Source: Pseudorhizobium xiangyangii (lineage in GTDB: Bacteria; Pseudomonadota; Alphaproteobacteria; Rhizobiales; Rhizobiaceae). From it: 64,000 nt of DNA. Positions 36,720 to 48,292 of this stretch are shown here, in pieces. The number at the start of each line of letters is the position of its first letter. Within the stretch, counting starts at the first letter, position 1. The stretch lies in assembly GCF_020531965.1 (NCBI RefSeq), contig NZ_JAJAWH010000013.1:96903-160902 (forward strand), read 5' to 3'. A program made the position numbers and the translations under genes. The notes under the pieces are model-generated. The model was not told the origin of the DNA. It ran no database searches and saw nothing but the letters and a program-made list of their open reading frames with translations.

Positions 36720-38950
36720 AGCTGCCCCTCCTGTTGGTTTCCGCGGCCATTGCCGCAGGCGTCGTCACGACGGGCCCGAGCCTGGACCGGTTGGACGCCT
36801 ACCTGAAAGGCACGGCAGGTGCAGCCCCTTCTCAACAGCTCGCCCTCGACGACACGCAAAACGCAGACCTTGACGGCGTAGCCCGCGATATCCGTTCCAT
36901 GCAGGCGCTGCCACCAAAGACGGATCGGCTCGCCCCAGACGCTTCCATCGCACCCTTTATGCTCTCACAAGCCGATCCGGCGCAACGGCAACAGCCGGCA
37001 GAAGATACTGTTGGCGGCACCGCCGAACAGGCGCCCCCGCCCGAGGTCGATGAATCCGCACTGCGCTATTTCGCGGCAAAGGGCGACACCGCACGGCTGG
37101 CAGCGGAGATCGCTCGCCTCAAGTCGCTCTATCCCAATTGGACACCCCCTGCCGATCCTCTCGCCGTTCCTCAAAATGCAGACCGGCAACTGGAAGCAAT
37201 GTGGCAGCTCTATTCGGAAGGCCGCTATCCGGAGGTCCGCCGGGCGATTGTCGAAAGGCAGGCGCAAGAGGCAGGATGGCTGCCTCCCGCCGACCTTGTC
37301 GAGCGGTTGCAAGTGGCCGAGGCCCGCTCCCGCCTGGTAAACGCGTCAAACCTGAAGCAATATCGGACTGTTATCGAGGTCGGCGCTGCGAATTCATCGC
37401 TTCTCAATTGCAGCGATGTAGATGTACTGTGGCGGGTAGCGGAGGCTTTCGCGCAGACCGAGCGCCCACAGCGCGCGATCGACGCATACAGCTATATTCT
37501 CACAAACTGCACAAACACGGCCGAACGGGTTGCCACCATGCAGAAGGCGGCATCGCTTCTGCCATATAACCGTGTTCAACCCCTCCTCGCGCTTGAGAAA
37601 ACCGCCGACGGCGTTCGAGAATTCGATAGCATTCGCGATGATCTGGCTCGCCGTTTCGTTGCGGAGGCAAATGACGCCCCCACTCTCGACATTGCGGCGG
37701 AGTATGTCGAGCGCGTAAAACAACTCGCGCTGGCGGAAGGTCCGGCCTCCGACGCTCTTCTGCTCGGATGGTACTATCTGCGGCGCAACGATGCGGCGGA
37801 AGCCGAGAACTGGTTCCGCCGTGCGCGGGAGCGGGAAGACAGCGAACCGGCTTCCCAAGGCTTTGCCCTCACTCTTCTGGAGCACGGGAAGCCTGCCGAG
37901 GCGGAAGCGGTGCTCTACCGCTGGCGCGACAGTTCCGACGATGCAACAGCGACCTATCTCGCTGCGACCGCCAACCTCCTGGCGCTCGACCCAGCGCCCG
38001 TAATTGCCGATGACGTGCTCACACGCATGGCGCAGACGGTCATCGCAGAACAGTATGCGCCCTCGGCGCAGCAGTTCGGCTGGTACGCCCGCAGTTTCGA
38101 CCAGCCCCAGACAGCCGAACGCTGGTTCGAGACCGCCCTGCAATGGGCACCGGAGGACGAACCGTCAGCCTATGGCCTGGCGCTTACCCGCCAGCAACTC
38201 AACGATCGTGCGGGCTTTGCCCAAGTCCAGCAGCAATGGGCCGAACGCTCGCCGCGGATAGCGGAACTGGCGCAAACCCCCAGGACGACTGGTACCGACA
38301 ATCCCGCGATCCGGGCATCCGCCTCCCGGGTGGCTGCGGTCCAACCAGGAACGTCCGGCGGTTCTCCCACATCCCCCCGCCTCCCGGAAACGGTCGCTCC
38401 ACAGGCTCAGGCGACAACCGTGGTCACGGCCCGGCGAACATCCTGCTCCGGCAGGAGCAATCCCGCGCGCCTTTCTCCAGCGGCAGCGCTCGATAATGGC
38501 TGGTGCCTGATGGATCTCAACCGCCCACTGGAAGCGGCGGAGAGTTTCGAAGTCGCCATGGGTAGTGGCGACCGCCGCATCGAGGAAGATGCCGCCTACG
38601 GCCAGAGCCTTGCCTATTTGCGCATTGGACTGACCGACAGGGCAGCCGTAGCAGCGGCGAAGGCGCCGATGAACTCGTCACGCGCTCGCGAACTGCAGGC
38701 TTCGATCCTTGCAGACCGCGCCATTCAGTCCTTTGGTTCCGATCGATACCGGGAAACGCTCCTCTTTCTCGACCAGCGTACGCAGGTACAGCAGGAGACC
38801 GTCGATCTCATGGTGCTGCGAGGTTACAGCTACATGAACCTGAAGCGGCCGCGGGACGCCTTGCGCGTCTTCGAAGCCGCCGCTGCCACGGGCAACAGGG
38901 ATGCTGTTCGAGGCTTAGCAGATGCCAGGGCAGCGGTCGGCCTCAACTGA
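36710..38950 (+). CDS. TPR-repeat protein of the cellulose operon
   Basis: A 746-residue exported protein starting at a TTG at 36710, overlapping bcsZ by 10 bases. The N-terminal hydrophobic stretch (LPLLLVSAAIAAGVVTT) is a signal or anchor. The rest is mostly helical repeats of the TPR kind (for example LLGWYYLRRNDAAEAENWFR, ARSFDQPQTAERWFETALQW, YSYMNLKRPRDALRVFEAAA). It takes the place of BcsC, but the BcsC outer-membrane barrel is absent: the protein ends in a TPR helix. It probably scaffolds the synthase in the periplasm. Confidence 0.82.
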   Translation: MSVKLPLLLVSAAIAAGVVTTGPSLDRLDAYLKGTAGAAPSQQLALDDTQNADLDGVARDIRSMQALPPKTDRLAPDASIAPFMLSQADPAQRQQPAEDTVGGTAEQAPPPEVDESALRYFAAKGDTARLAAEIARLKSLYPNWTPPADPLAVPQNADRQLEAMWQLYSEGRYPEVRRAIVERQAQEAGWLPPADLVERLQVAEARSRLVNASNLKQYRTVIEVGAANSSLLNCSDVDVLWRVAEAFAQTERPQRAIDAYSYILTNCTNTAERVATMQKAASLLPYNRVQPLLALEKTADGVREFDSIRDDLARRFVAEANDAPTLDIAAEYVERVKQLALAEGPASDALLLGWYYLRRNDAAEAENWFRRAREREDSEPASQGFALTLLEHGKPAEAEAVLYRWRDSSDDATATYLAATANLLALDPAPVIADDVLTRMAQTVIAEQYAPSAQQFGWYARSFDQPQTAERWFETALQWAPEDEPSAYGLALTRQQLNDRAGFAQVQQQWAERSPRIAELAQTPRTTGTDNPAIRASASRVAAVQPGTSGGSPTSPRLPETVAPQAQATTVVTARRTSCSGRSNPARLSPAAALDNGWCLMDLNRPLEAAESFEVAMGSGDRRIEEDAAYGQSLAYLRIGLTDRAAVAAAKAPMNSSRARELQASILADRAIQSFGSDRYRETLLFLDQRTQVQQETVDLMVLRGYSYMNLKRPRDALRVFEAAAATGNRDAVRGLADARAAVGLN

Positions 38951-39056
38951 GGCCGCTTGGCCCACGCCACCCATCAACACGCCATCAATTCCGTTCAGGT
39001 TGCCGGCCGCAAACCGGCAGCATTGCGATGCTTGTGCACAGTCAAAGACGGCACCA

Positions 39057-39120
39057 TTGACATCCCTGTCGTTGGCTATATTCTCTTATAAAAGCCTATA
39101 TAACACAACTATGGAACAAC
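39057..39120 (+). promoter_or_regulatory. Promoter and putative IclR box before the importer operon
   Basis: TTGACA at 39057-39062 and TATTCT at 39079-39084 are 16 bases apart. Just downstream, at 39094-39114, GCCTAT-N8-ACTATGG resembles GCCTAT-N6-ACTATGG found before the SelA-like gene at 45154. A box between the promoter and the binding-protein start (39136) would suit repression by the IclR protein encoded at 44311-45126. Confidence 0.5.
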
Positions 39121-39135
39121 AACTGGGAGCTCTTG

Positions 39136-40662
39136 ATGCGAAAGAAGTTAGCATTCCTCGCCGCAACCGCCTTGATCGTTGTGCCGTCCGTCGGGATGGC
39201 ACAGGAAAAGGGTGGCGTGATCAACGTTGCCACCATCGGTGAACCGCCGACGCTGGACCCCATGTCCTCCACGGCCGACCTGGTGGGCATCGTCACTCAG
39301 CACATCTTCGAGACGCTCTACACCTTCGACAAGAGCTGGCAGCTAACCCCCCTTCTCGCCGAGAGCCTGCCGGAAATCGGCGACGACGGCAAAACCTACA
39401 CCATCAAGCTCCGCACCGGCATCACCTTCCACGATGGCACCGACATGACGTCCGAGGATGTGCTCGCATCGCTTGATCGCTGGACGAAGCTCGCGTCGCG
39501 CGGCAAGCAGGCAGCCGGCTTCATCACATCCATCGAAGCTCCTGACGACACCACGGTCGTCATCAAGCTGAAGGAGCCTTACGCTCCGCTGACGTCGCTG
39601 CTTGCCTTCAACAACTCCGCGGCTATCGTTATCCCTGCAGAGAAACAGGCCGAGCCGATGACGGAATTCGTCGGCACCGGCCCCTATGAGCTTAAGGAAC
39701 GGCGCGCCGACCAGTATATTCAGCTCACTCGCTTTGACGGCTACAAGTCCCTTGAAGGCGAAAGCAATGGCTACGGCGGTGCACGTCACCAGTATCTCGA
39801 CGAAATCCGCTTTGTGCCCGTGCCTGATCCCAACACGCGCGTCGAGGCTGCTGTCTCTGGTCAGTACGACTATGCCGACGCCATTCCGGTGGAATCCTTC
39901 GACAAGCTGAAGGCCTCGTCGGCATCGCAGCCCATGCTCCTGGAGCCGTTCGGCTATCCGGTCTTCGTGTTCAACACCAAGGAAGGGGTTGCCGCAAAGC
40001 TCGAAGTCCGAAAGGCGATCACCCAGGCGCTGAACATGGAAGACATGCTGGCTGCGGCATTCGGCAGCCCCGACTTCTATGCCATCGATGGCGCGTTTTA
40101 TCCCCAGAGCTACAGCTGGCACACCGAAGCGGGCGTTGAAGGAAACTATAACCTTGGTGACCCTGAGGGTGCCGCGGAAGCAGCAGAAGCCGCCGGCTAC
40201 GACGGTACGCCTATCCGTATTCTGACCAGTCGTCAGTACGAATTCCACTACAAGATGGCGCAGGTAGCCGCAGAATATCTGAAACTCGCCGGTTTCAAGG
40301 TCGACATGCAGGTCGTGGACTGGGCAACGCTGACGCAGCGCCGTGCAGATCCGGGTCTTTGGGACGTATATATTACCCACAGCCCTTTCCTGCCGGAACC
40401 CGCCTTGATCGGCGCGCTCTCGACCAGCTCTCCGGGCTGGTGGGATACACCGGCGCGCAAGGCTGCAGTCGACCCGTTCACCGCTGAAGCGGACCCTGCC
40501 AAACGCGTTGAGCTATGGGCAAACGTCCAGAAGGTCATCTACGACGAACTCCCGCTGATCAAGATCGGTGACTTCAACGCTATTGCCGCAAAGTCCACCA
40601 AGCTTGAGGGCGTCGATCCGGCTCCGTGGCCATATTTCTGGAACGCTTCGGTCACGAAGTAA
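39136..40662 (+). CDS. ABC importer substrate-binding protein, family 5
   Basis: A 508-residue periplasmic binding protein. The ATG at 39136 follows GGGAG; a TTG immediately before it is less likely. Signal peptide: RKKLAFLAATALIVVPSVGMA. Family 5 features are TIGEPPTLDPMSSTADLVG, LLAESLPEIGDDGKTYTIKL, FHDGTDMTSEDVLASLDRW and VGTGPYELKE. It delivers a peptide-like or amidated solute to the permeases encoded next, and the downstream amidohydrolase suggests an N-acylated amino acid or related compound. First gene of the operon. Confidence 0.93.
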   Translation: MRKKLAFLAATALIVVPSVGMAQEKGGVINVATIGEPPTLDPMSSTADLVGIVTQHIFETLYTFDKSWQLTPLLAESLPEIGDDGKTYTIKLRTGITFHDGTDMTSEDVLASLDRWTKLASRGKQAAGFITSIEAPDDTTVVIKLKEPYAPLTSLLAFNNSAAIVIPAEKQAEPMTEFVGTGPYELKERRADQYIQLTRFDGYKSLEGESNGYGGARHQYLDEIRFVPVPDPNTRVEAAVSGQYDYADAIPVESFDKLKASSASQPMLLEPFGYPVFVFNTKEGVAAKLEVRKAITQALNMEDMLAAAFGSPDFYAIDGAFYPQSYSWHTEAGVEGNYNLGDPEGAAEAAEAAGYDGTPIRILTSRQYEFHYKMAQVAAEYLKLAGFKVDMQVVDWATLTQRRADPGLWDVYITHSPFLPEPALIGALSTSSPGWWDTPARKAAVDPFTAEADPAKRVELWANVQKVIYDELPLIKIGDFNAIAAKSTKLEGVDPAPWPYFWNASVTK

Positions 40663-40748
40663 GCACGAGAAACCTGGGGTGCCGACGTCATTTACCTAAC
40701 GCCGGCGCCCACCTCGATGATGCCCGTAAGGCATAGGAATCCGTCTGT

Positions 40749-41690
40749 ATGATACGTTACATCCTCCAGCGCCTGGCCGGCATGATCATCGTGATGTTCC
40801 TCGTCGTCACGATCGTCTTCGTGATCGTACGGGTAACCCCGGGCGACCCTGCAGCGGTCATGCTGGGTCCGGATGCGACGGCGCAGGACATTGCCGATCT
40901 GCGCGGCCGGCTCGGTCTCGATCAGGCACTTCCCGTCCAGTACCTGATTTATGTCGGGCAGTTGCTGAAGGGCGACCTTGGCCAGTCGATCTTTCTTAAT
41001 ATCCCCGTGGGGCAGGCACTTCTGGAGCGCGCCGAGCCGACCTTTTTCCTCACCCTTTTTTCTTTGCTGATCGCAGGCGCCATCGCACTGCCGATCGGTA
41101 TATATGCGGCCTACCGCCGTGGCTCATTCATCGACCAGGCAGCAACCACGATTGCCATGCTTGCCGCCAGCATTCCGAGCTTCTGGCTGGGCCTCATACT
41201 GATGCAGTTCTTCTCGGTGAGATTGAACCTCTTTCCAGTTTCCGGTTACGGCGGCCCCGGAGCGAGCTTCATCGACAGGATGTACCACCTGACCCTTCCC
41301 GCGGTGGCGCTCGGGCTTGTCTCGTCTGCCCTGATCTTGCGTTTCACCCGCGCCTCGATGCTCGATGTCCTGGGTGACGATTACATTCGAACGGCCCGCG
41401 CAAAGGGGCTGATCGAGCGCCGCGTGATCCTGAAGCATGCGCTCAAAAACGCACTGATCCCGATCTTGACCGTGCTGGGGTTAACGGCTGCAGTCCTGAT
41501 TTCCGGTGCTGTGGTGACGGAGACCGTGTTTGGTCTGCCGGGTATCGGAAACCTCGTGGTCTCCGCCGTTCTGCGTCGTGATTATCCGGTCATCCAGGGA
41601 GCGCTTCTGGTGATCGCCGCACTCTACGTGCTGATCAATTTTGCGATCGACATGCTCTACTTGGCTGTCGATCCTAGGGTGCGCTACTGA
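40749..41690 (+). CDS. ABC importer permease, DppB-type
   Basis: A 313-residue inner-membrane subunit with six hydrophobic segments. The N-terminal helix MIRYILQRLAGMIIVMFLVV and TPGDPAAVMLGPDATAQDIA are typical of DppB/OppB. The coupling motif is DDYIRTARAKGLIERRVILK (EAA loop). It overlaps the second permease gene by one base and works with it as the transmembrane pair. Confidence 0.95.
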   Translation: MIRYILQRLAGMIIVMFLVVTIVFVIVRVTPGDPAAVMLGPDATAQDIADLRGRLGLDQALPVQYLIYVGQLLKGDLGQSIFLNIPVGQALLERAEPTFFLTLFSLLIAGAIALPIGIYAAYRRGSFIDQAATTIAMLAASIPSFWLGLILMQFFSVRLNLFPVSGYGGPGASFIDRMYHLTLPAVALGLVSSALILRFTRASMLDVLGDDYIRTARAKGLIERRVILKHALKNALIPILTVLGLTAAVLISGAVVTETVFGLPGIGNLVVSAVLRRDYPVIQGALLVIAALYVLINFAIDMLYLAVDPRVRY

Positions 41691-42565
41691 TGGCTGATAT
41701 CGTGACATCCAAACCTGCCTCGACGAACGAGACCATGAAATTCGTCCGCCGGCTCCTGAAGCGAAAGACTGTCGCAGCAGGCGTAATCGTGCTGGCAATC
41801 TTCATTCTGCTGGCCGTATTCGCACCGCTGATTGCGCCCTATTCGCCCTCCAAGCTTTCGATCGTCAACCGGTTGAAGCCACCGAGCGAGATTTACTGGT
41901 TCGGCACCGACGAGTTCGGCCGCGACGTCTTTTCGCGGGCCATCTATGCCGGACGGCTTTCGCTGCTCGTTGGCGCGGCCGTGGTTGCGCTTTCTGCGCT
42001 CATCGGCATCACGCTGGGATTGCTGGCCGGCTTCTTCAAGAAACTCGACACCCCGATCGCCCGCCTGATCGATGCAATGATGGCCTTCCCCGACATCCTT
42101 TTGGCCATCGCCCTGGTGGCGGCTCTCGGCCCATCGCTGACAACGGTCATCATCGCGCTGTCCATTGTCTATGCACCGCGCCTTGCCCGCATCGTGCGCG
42201 CATCCACCTTGGTGATCCGCGAACTCCCCTATGTGGAAGCAGCGCAGGCTCTCGGCATCTCGACATTCCACATCATGACGCGCCACGTGCTGCGTAACCT
42301 CGTGTCACCCATCCTAGTCCAGGGTACGTTCCTTTTTGCCAGCGCCATGCTTGCCGAGGCTGGCCTATCCTTCCTCGGCCTTGGCGTCAGCCCGGAAATT
42401 CCGACCTGGGGAACGATGATCTCGGCTGGCCGCCAGTATATCGGCCAGGCGGACTGGATGACCCTCTTCCCCGGCTTCGCCATCATCCTCGCAGTCCTGT
42501 CGCTGCAAATGGTGGGCGACGGCCTGCGGGACATGCTCGATCCTAAACTTCGAAGGGAATTGTAA
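41690..42565 (+). CDS. ABC importer permease, DppC-type
   Basis: A 291-residue second permease with an N-terminal OppC_N-like segment (FVRRLLKRKTVAAGVIVLAI), WFGTDEFGRDVFSRAIYAGR (the DppC signature) and the EAA loop PYVEAAQALGISTFHIMTRH. It starts at the stop of the first permease (TGATGG) and ends just before the amidohydrolase gene. Confidence 0.95.
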   Translation: MADIVTSKPASTNETMKFVRRLLKRKTVAAGVIVLAIFILLAVFAPLIAPYSPSKLSIVNRLKPPSEIYWFGTDEFGRDVFSRAIYAGRLSLLVGAAVVALSALIGITLGLLAGFFKKLDTPIARLIDAMMAFPDILLAIALVAALGPSLTTVIIALSIVYAPRLARIVRASTLVIRELPYVEAAQALGISTFHIMTRHVLRNLVSPILVQGTFLFASAMLAEAGLSFLGLGVSPEIPTWGTMISAGRQYIGQADWMTLFPGFAIILAVLSLQMVGDGLRDMLDPKLRREL

Positions 42566-42566
42566 A

Positions 42567-43775
42567 ATGGCATCCGGAGAACAGGCGCAACCGCTTCTCC
42601 TCACCAACGTAAAGCCGATGTCGTTCGGCTCAGGAACGCCGGCAACCGCCGTTGATGTCCTAGTCGGCGCTGACGGCAAGATCAATGCCATCGGCCCGAA
42701 CCTAGCTTGCCCGGACAACGCGCAACGCGTTGATGGCAAGGGCGCGTTCATGTCGCCCGGGTGGATCGACCTGCATGTTCATATCTGGCATGGCGGCACT
42801 GACATCTCTATCCGCCCCTCAGAATGCGGCGCTGAACGCGGCGTGACGACCCTCGTCGATGCAGGCTCCGCTGGCGAAGCCAATTTCCACGGTTTCCGCG
42901 AATACATCATCGAGCCCTCAAAGGAGCGCATCAAGGCGTTCCTCAACCTGGGTTCGATCGGCCTCGTCGCCTGTAACCGGGTAGCGGAACTGCGCGACAT
43001 CCGTGACATAGACCTCGACCGCATTCTCGAATGCTACGCTGAAAACAGCGAGCATATCGTCGGCATCAAGGTCCGCGCCAGCCACGTCATCACCGGCTCC
43101 TGGGGCGTCACTCCCGTCAAGCTCGGCAAGAAGATCGCCAAGATTCTCAAAATACCGATGATGGTGCATGTCGGTGAGCCGCCGGCACTCTATGACGAGG
43201 TTCTCGAAATCCTCGGCCCCGGTGACGTCGTCACCCATTGCTTCAACGGCAAGGCCGGCTCATCGATCATGGAAGACGAGGATCTTTTCAATCTCGCCGA
43301 GCGCTGCGCCTCCGAAGGCGTGCGTCTCGACATCGGCCATGGCGGTGCATCCTTCTCGTTCAAGGTGGCGGAAGCAGCGATCGCTCGTGGACTGCTGCCA
43401 CATTCGATCTCCACCGACCTGCACGGCCATTCCATGAACTTCCCGGTCTGGGATCTGGCTACCACCATGTCCAAGCTGCTGTCGGTCGGCATGCCGTTCG
43501 ACAAGGTGGTCAATGCCGTCACCCATGCACCGGCCGAGGTCATCAAGCTCTCCATGGAAAACCGGCTTGCGGTCGGCGAACGGGCGGATTTCACGATCTT
43601 CGATCTCGTGGATGCCGATCTCGAAGCAACCGATTCCAACGGCGACGTCTCCCAGCTCAAGCAGCTATTCGAGCCGCGCTATGCGGTTATCGGCTCCGAA
43701 GCCGTGACAGCCAGCCGCTACATCCCAAGAGCCCGCCGGCTCGTTCGTCACAGCCACGGTCTTGCCTGGCGCTAG
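42567..43775 (+). CDS. Amidohydrolase/deacetylase-family metallohydrolase
   Basis: A 402-residue amidohydrolase-superfamily enzyme with a TIM barrel and binuclear metal site: PGWIDLHVHIWHGG (HxH), IKVRAS (bridging Lys region), MMVHVGEPPALYDE (His), VVTHCFNG (His) and the metal-binding Asp region HSISTDLHGHSMN. The branch includes Agrobacterium Atu3266, which cleaves acetyl esters or amides of alpha-hydroxy or amino acids. Here it would release an acyl or amide group from the imported solute. It begins one base after the permease stop with GAAGGGA as ribosome site. Confidence 0.88.
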   Translation: MASGEQAQPLLLTNVKPMSFGSGTPATAVDVLVGADGKINAIGPNLACPDNAQRVDGKGAFMSPGWIDLHVHIWHGGTDISIRPSECGAERGVTTLVDAGSAGEANFHGFREYIIEPSKERIKAFLNLGSIGLVACNRVAELRDIRDIDLDRILECYAENSEHIVGIKVRASHVITGSWGVTPVKLGKKIAKILKIPMMVHVGEPPALYDEVLEILGPGDVVTHCFNGKAGSSIMEDEDLFNLAERCASEGVRLDIGHGGASFSFKVAEAAIARGLLPHSISTDLHGHSMNFPVWDLATTMSKLLSVGMPFDKVVNAVTHAPAEVIKLSMENRLAVGERADFTIFDLVDADLEATDSNGDVSQLKQLFEPRYAVIGSEAVTASRYIPRARRLVRHSHGLAWR

Positions 43776-43804
43776 CGCCGGCGCCGAATATACGAGGAAT
43801 TTGC

Positions 43805-44302
43805 GTGAAACAGTCTTCCCTTGCCGCCGATCTGAAGCAGGGTACGCCCTACCAGCGGCTGGCGTCTCTCGGGATCGAGCTTCCCCCGTCGCCGCCGCCA
43901 ATCGCCAATTTCGTGACACATGTCGTGGAGGGCAGCATCCTTTATCTCTCGGGTCAGGGCCCGAGAGAAACCAATGGGCATCTCCACTCCGGCAAAGTCG
44001 GCGCAGACGTCAGCATCGACGATGCTTATGCGCATGCCCGGCTGACTGGCATCAATCTGCTGGCCGTCATGCACGAAGCGCTTGGCGACCTGTCACGAGT
44101 TAAACGGGTGGTGAAACTGCTTGGCATGGTCAATGCCGTACCGGAATTCGAGGATCACCCGAGCGTCATCAACGGCTGCTCGGACCTCTTCATCGAAGTC
44201 TTTGGTGAAGCTGGTCAGCATGCCCGCTCAGCGGTCGGCTTCGGCTCCCTGCCCGGCAACATCACCGTTGAAATCGAGGCGATCGTCGCCTTGCGAGACT
44301 GA
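43805..44302 (+). CDS. RidA-family protein
   Basis: A 165-residue protein from a GTG at 43805 preceded by GAGGAA; the open frame extends back inside the amidohydrolase but only this part is RidA-like. Recognisable parts are FVTHVVEGSILYLSGQGPRE, LTGINLLAVMHEALGDLSRV, VVKLLGMVNAVPEFEDHPSV and ARSAVGFGSLPGNITVEIEA (the conserved Arg and Glu region). RidA proteins hydrolyse reactive enamines and imines made by PLP enzymes, which fits the SelA-like enzyme in the same cluster. It is convergent with the IclR gene. Confidence 0.88.
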   Translation: MKQSSLAADLKQGTPYQRLASLGIELPPSPPPIANFVTHVVEGSILYLSGQGPRETNGHLHSGKVGADVSIDDAYAHARLTGINLLAVMHEALGDLSRVKRVVKLLGMVNAVPEFEDHPSVINGCSDLFIEVFGEAGQHARSAVGFGSLPGNITVEIEAIVALRD

Positions 44303-44310
44303 GGAAACCG

Positions 44311-45126
44311 TCAGTGGTTGCGCCAACCCATCAACGTCTCGATCCGCTCCGCGGACGCCCGCACGTTGCCAACGTAGCGGCTTTCATCGGCCAAAACCTT
44401 CTGCTCCGGCAGAACGATGGATATTGTCGCGACACATTGACCGCCGCGATCAACGACAGGCGAGGCGATGCACGCGACAGCATAATCGGATTCGGCCACC
44501 TGGATCGAAAGGCGTTCTTCGAAGGCTTTCCCTGCGGCGCTGGAAAGAGTGGTTGCGTCGATATCGGCCCGGCCCGTCGGCGAGGTCCGGGCGCAGCGCT
44601 TGAAGAGCTCGATCCGCTCCCCTTCAGGAAAGTGACCGACAAGCAGACGTCCCGATGCAGTCCAGTTCAGCGGCACCCGGGTACCGACACGCGACGCGAC
44701 CTGGAAATGATTTGGGCCATCGGCCATGGCGAGAACAAGCATGTAGTCACCGTCGCGGCCGCACACCTGAACGGTTTCGCCGGTAACGCGACAAAGATCA
44801 TGCATTTCGTGAGTGGCAACGCTCATGAAATCGAGCGACCGGGCATAGGCGAGGCCGTAGTGGTAGAGCCGGGCACCGAGCCAGATCGATCCGTCGCCAC
44901 TACGCGCCAGCATGTTCTTCTCGACGAGGTCGTCGACAATCACATAGACCGTCGACAAAGGCGCCTTGATGGCTTTGGCGATCGCATAGGCACCCGCCGG
45001 AGCACCTGTCTCATAAAGATAGTCGATCACCTGAAGCGCGCGGTCGATACCGCTCACGCGCGAGCGCCGCGTGCCCGCGTCAACAGATCCGGTGGGGACA
45101 GCAGGTGACGATGTCTTCGCGTCCAA
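44311..45126 (-). CDS. IclR-family transcriptional regulator
   Basis: 271 residues, starting at a TTG with AGGAG upstream. The N-terminal winged HTH covers about residues 25-85 (ALQVIDYLYETGAPAGAYAI, APLSTVYVIVDDLVEKNML) and the C-terminal IclR effector domain follows (GETVQVCGRDGDYMLVLAM, LNWTASGRLLVGHF, ACIASPVVDRGGQCVATISI). It lies between the two halves of the importer cluster, divergent from the SelA-like gene, and so is the natural regulator of both. Confidence 0.93.
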   Translation of the reverse strand: MDAKTSSPAVPTGSVDAGTRRSRVSGIDRALQVIDYLYETGAPAGAYAIAKAIKAPLSTVYVIVDDLVEKNMLARSGDGSIWLGARLYHYGLAYARSLDFMSVATHEMHDLCRVTGETVQVCGRDGDYMLVLAMADGPNHFQVASRVGTRVPLNWTASGRLLVGHFPEGERIELFKRCARTSPTGRADIDATTLSSAAGKAFEERLSIQVAESDYAVACIASPVVDRGGQCVATISIVLPEQKVLADESRYVGNVRASAERIETLMGWRNH

Positions 45127-45153
45127 CTCAACGCTCCTGGTTCAAACTTGAGA

Positions 45154-45180
45154 GCCTATTACATTACTATGGCATAGCTG
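45154..45180. promoter_or_regulatory. Putative IclR operator before the SelA-like gene
   Basis: GCCTAT-N6-ACTATGG at 45154-45172 runs into the perfect odd palindrome CTATG-G-CATAG (45167-45177). It lies in the 96-base gap between the divergent IclR and SelA-like genes. A similar element occurs at 39094, before the binding-protein operon. Confidence 0.5.
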
Positions 45181-45222
45181 TCGACGGAAAAGCGCAATGT
45201 GCCGATACAGTGGAGAAGCAGA

Positions 45223-46419
45223 ATGACCGATGATATCCGCAGCGCGATCGGCCTCCGGCCGGTAATCAACGTCTCAGGCACCATGACAAGTCTGGGAGCG
45301 TCAATCGTCGTTCCGGAAGCCGTCAAGGCCATGGCGGAGATCCTGCCGCACTTCGTCGAAATCAATGCGCTGCAAAAGAAGGCAAGTGCCATCATCTCCA
45401 GGCTTACCGGGGGAGAAGCCGGCTTCGTGACGGCCTCCTGCTCTTCCGGTATCAGCCTGGCGGTTGCCGGCGCGATTACCGGCCCGAACCTGCTTGCTGT
45501 CGAAAAACTGCCGGATGTCGCGACGGATAAGAGCGAGGTGATCGTCCAGATGGGTCACGTGGTGAGCTATGGCGCGCCGGTCGACCAGGCGATCCGGCTT
45601 GCCGGCGGGAAGGTCGTGCTGATTGGCCAGGCCACATCGACACACCGCTATCACATGGAAAACGCCATGACGGAGAAGACGGCAGCTGCCGTCTACGTCG
45701 TGTCTCACCATGTCGTCGATTACGGCCTCCTGCATCTCACCGAGTTCGTCGAGATTGCCCATGCCAAGGGCGTTCCCGTCATTGTCGATGCGGCCTCAGA
45801 ATACGATTTGGAGCTCTTCCTGGCGCAGGGCGCAGATATCGTCCTCTACTCCGGCCACAAATTTCTCGGCGGCCCGACCTCCGGCATTGTTGCCGGAAAC
45901 AAGGAACTGGTACGTCACGCCTTCCTCCAGAACATGGGCATCGGCCGGGGCATGAAAGTCGGCAAGGAGAGCATTTACGGGGTCATGGCCGCCCTTGAAG
46001 CGTGGGAGAAGCGTGACCACGACGGCATTCGCGCCAGAGAGACTTCCTACCTTAACCTGTGGAAACAGACACTCGATGGTCGACCAGGCGTCACCGCGCT
46101 CATCGAGCCGGACCCGACCAACAATCCGCTGGACCGCATGCGCGTCATCATCGACCCGCAGGAGGCGCATATCACGGCCTGGGACCTGGCAGCGGCACTG
46201 CGCAACGGCAGCGCGCCGATCATCGTCCGCGATCACGAGGTCGAACATCGCTATTTCTATCTCGATCCCTGCAACCTGCATCCCGGGCAAGAGACGATCG
46301 TCGCCAACCGGTTGGCGGAGGAACTCGACAAGGCGCGCGCCTCCAACGAGATCATCGCCACGCCGTTCGAGGACCTGAGCCGTCATCGCTTCGATGGCAT
46401 GTTGCGCTGGCCAGACTGA
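45223..46419 (+). CDS. SelA-like PLP-dependent enzyme (aminotransferase V fold)
   Basis: 398 residues from the ATG at 45223 with GGAGAAG upstream. It resembles the SelA / D-glucosaminate-6-phosphate ammonia-lyase branch: [20 protein letters not shown] near the start, [28 protein letters not shown] (PLP-binding Asp) and the Schiff-base lysine in [14 protein letters not shown]. No selenocysteine genes are nearby, so a role in amino-acid or amino-sugar lyase/racemase chemistry is more likely than tRNA selenylation. A RidA partner in the same cluster agrees with an enamine product. Substrate unknown. Confidence 0.85.
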   Translation: MTDDIRSAIGLRPVINVSGTMTSLGASIVVPEAVKAMAEILPHFVEINALQKKASAIISRLTGGEAGFVTASCSSGISLAVAGAITGPNLLAVEKLPDVATDKSEVIVQMGHVVSYGAPVDQAIRLAGGKVVLIGQATSTHRYHMENAMTEKTAAAVYVVSHHVVDYGLLHLTEFVEIAHAKGVPVIVDAASEYDLELFLAQGADIVLYSGHKFLGGPTSGIVAGNKELVRHAFLQNMGIGRGMKVGKESIYGVMAALEAWEKRDHDGIRARETSYLNLWKQTLDGRPGVTALIEPDPTNNPLDRMRVIIDPQEAHITAWDLAAALRNGSAPIIVRDHEVEHRYFYLDPCNLHPGQETIVANRLAEELDKARASNEIIATPFEDLSRHRFDGMLRWPD

Positions 46420-46459
46420 GCCCAACCAAGCTGCCGAACGAAAAAGGAAGGGAACGATC

Positions 46460-48292
<1,833 letters not shown>

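Noticed and set aside
39001-39019. TGCCGG/CCGGCA hairpin after the cellulose operon
   Set aside because: 6-bp stem, no T-run, GC-rich background; not strong enough to call a terminator.
41684-42286. Minus-strand frame opposite the second importer permease
   Set aside because: A composition full of Asp, Arg, Gln and His is typical of an antisense shadow of a membrane protein gene.
45223-46419. Selenocysteine synthase (selA) as the function of the SelA-like gene
   Set aside because: No selB, selC or selD nearby, and the gene sits in a catabolic importer cluster; the lyase/racemase branch of the family fits better.
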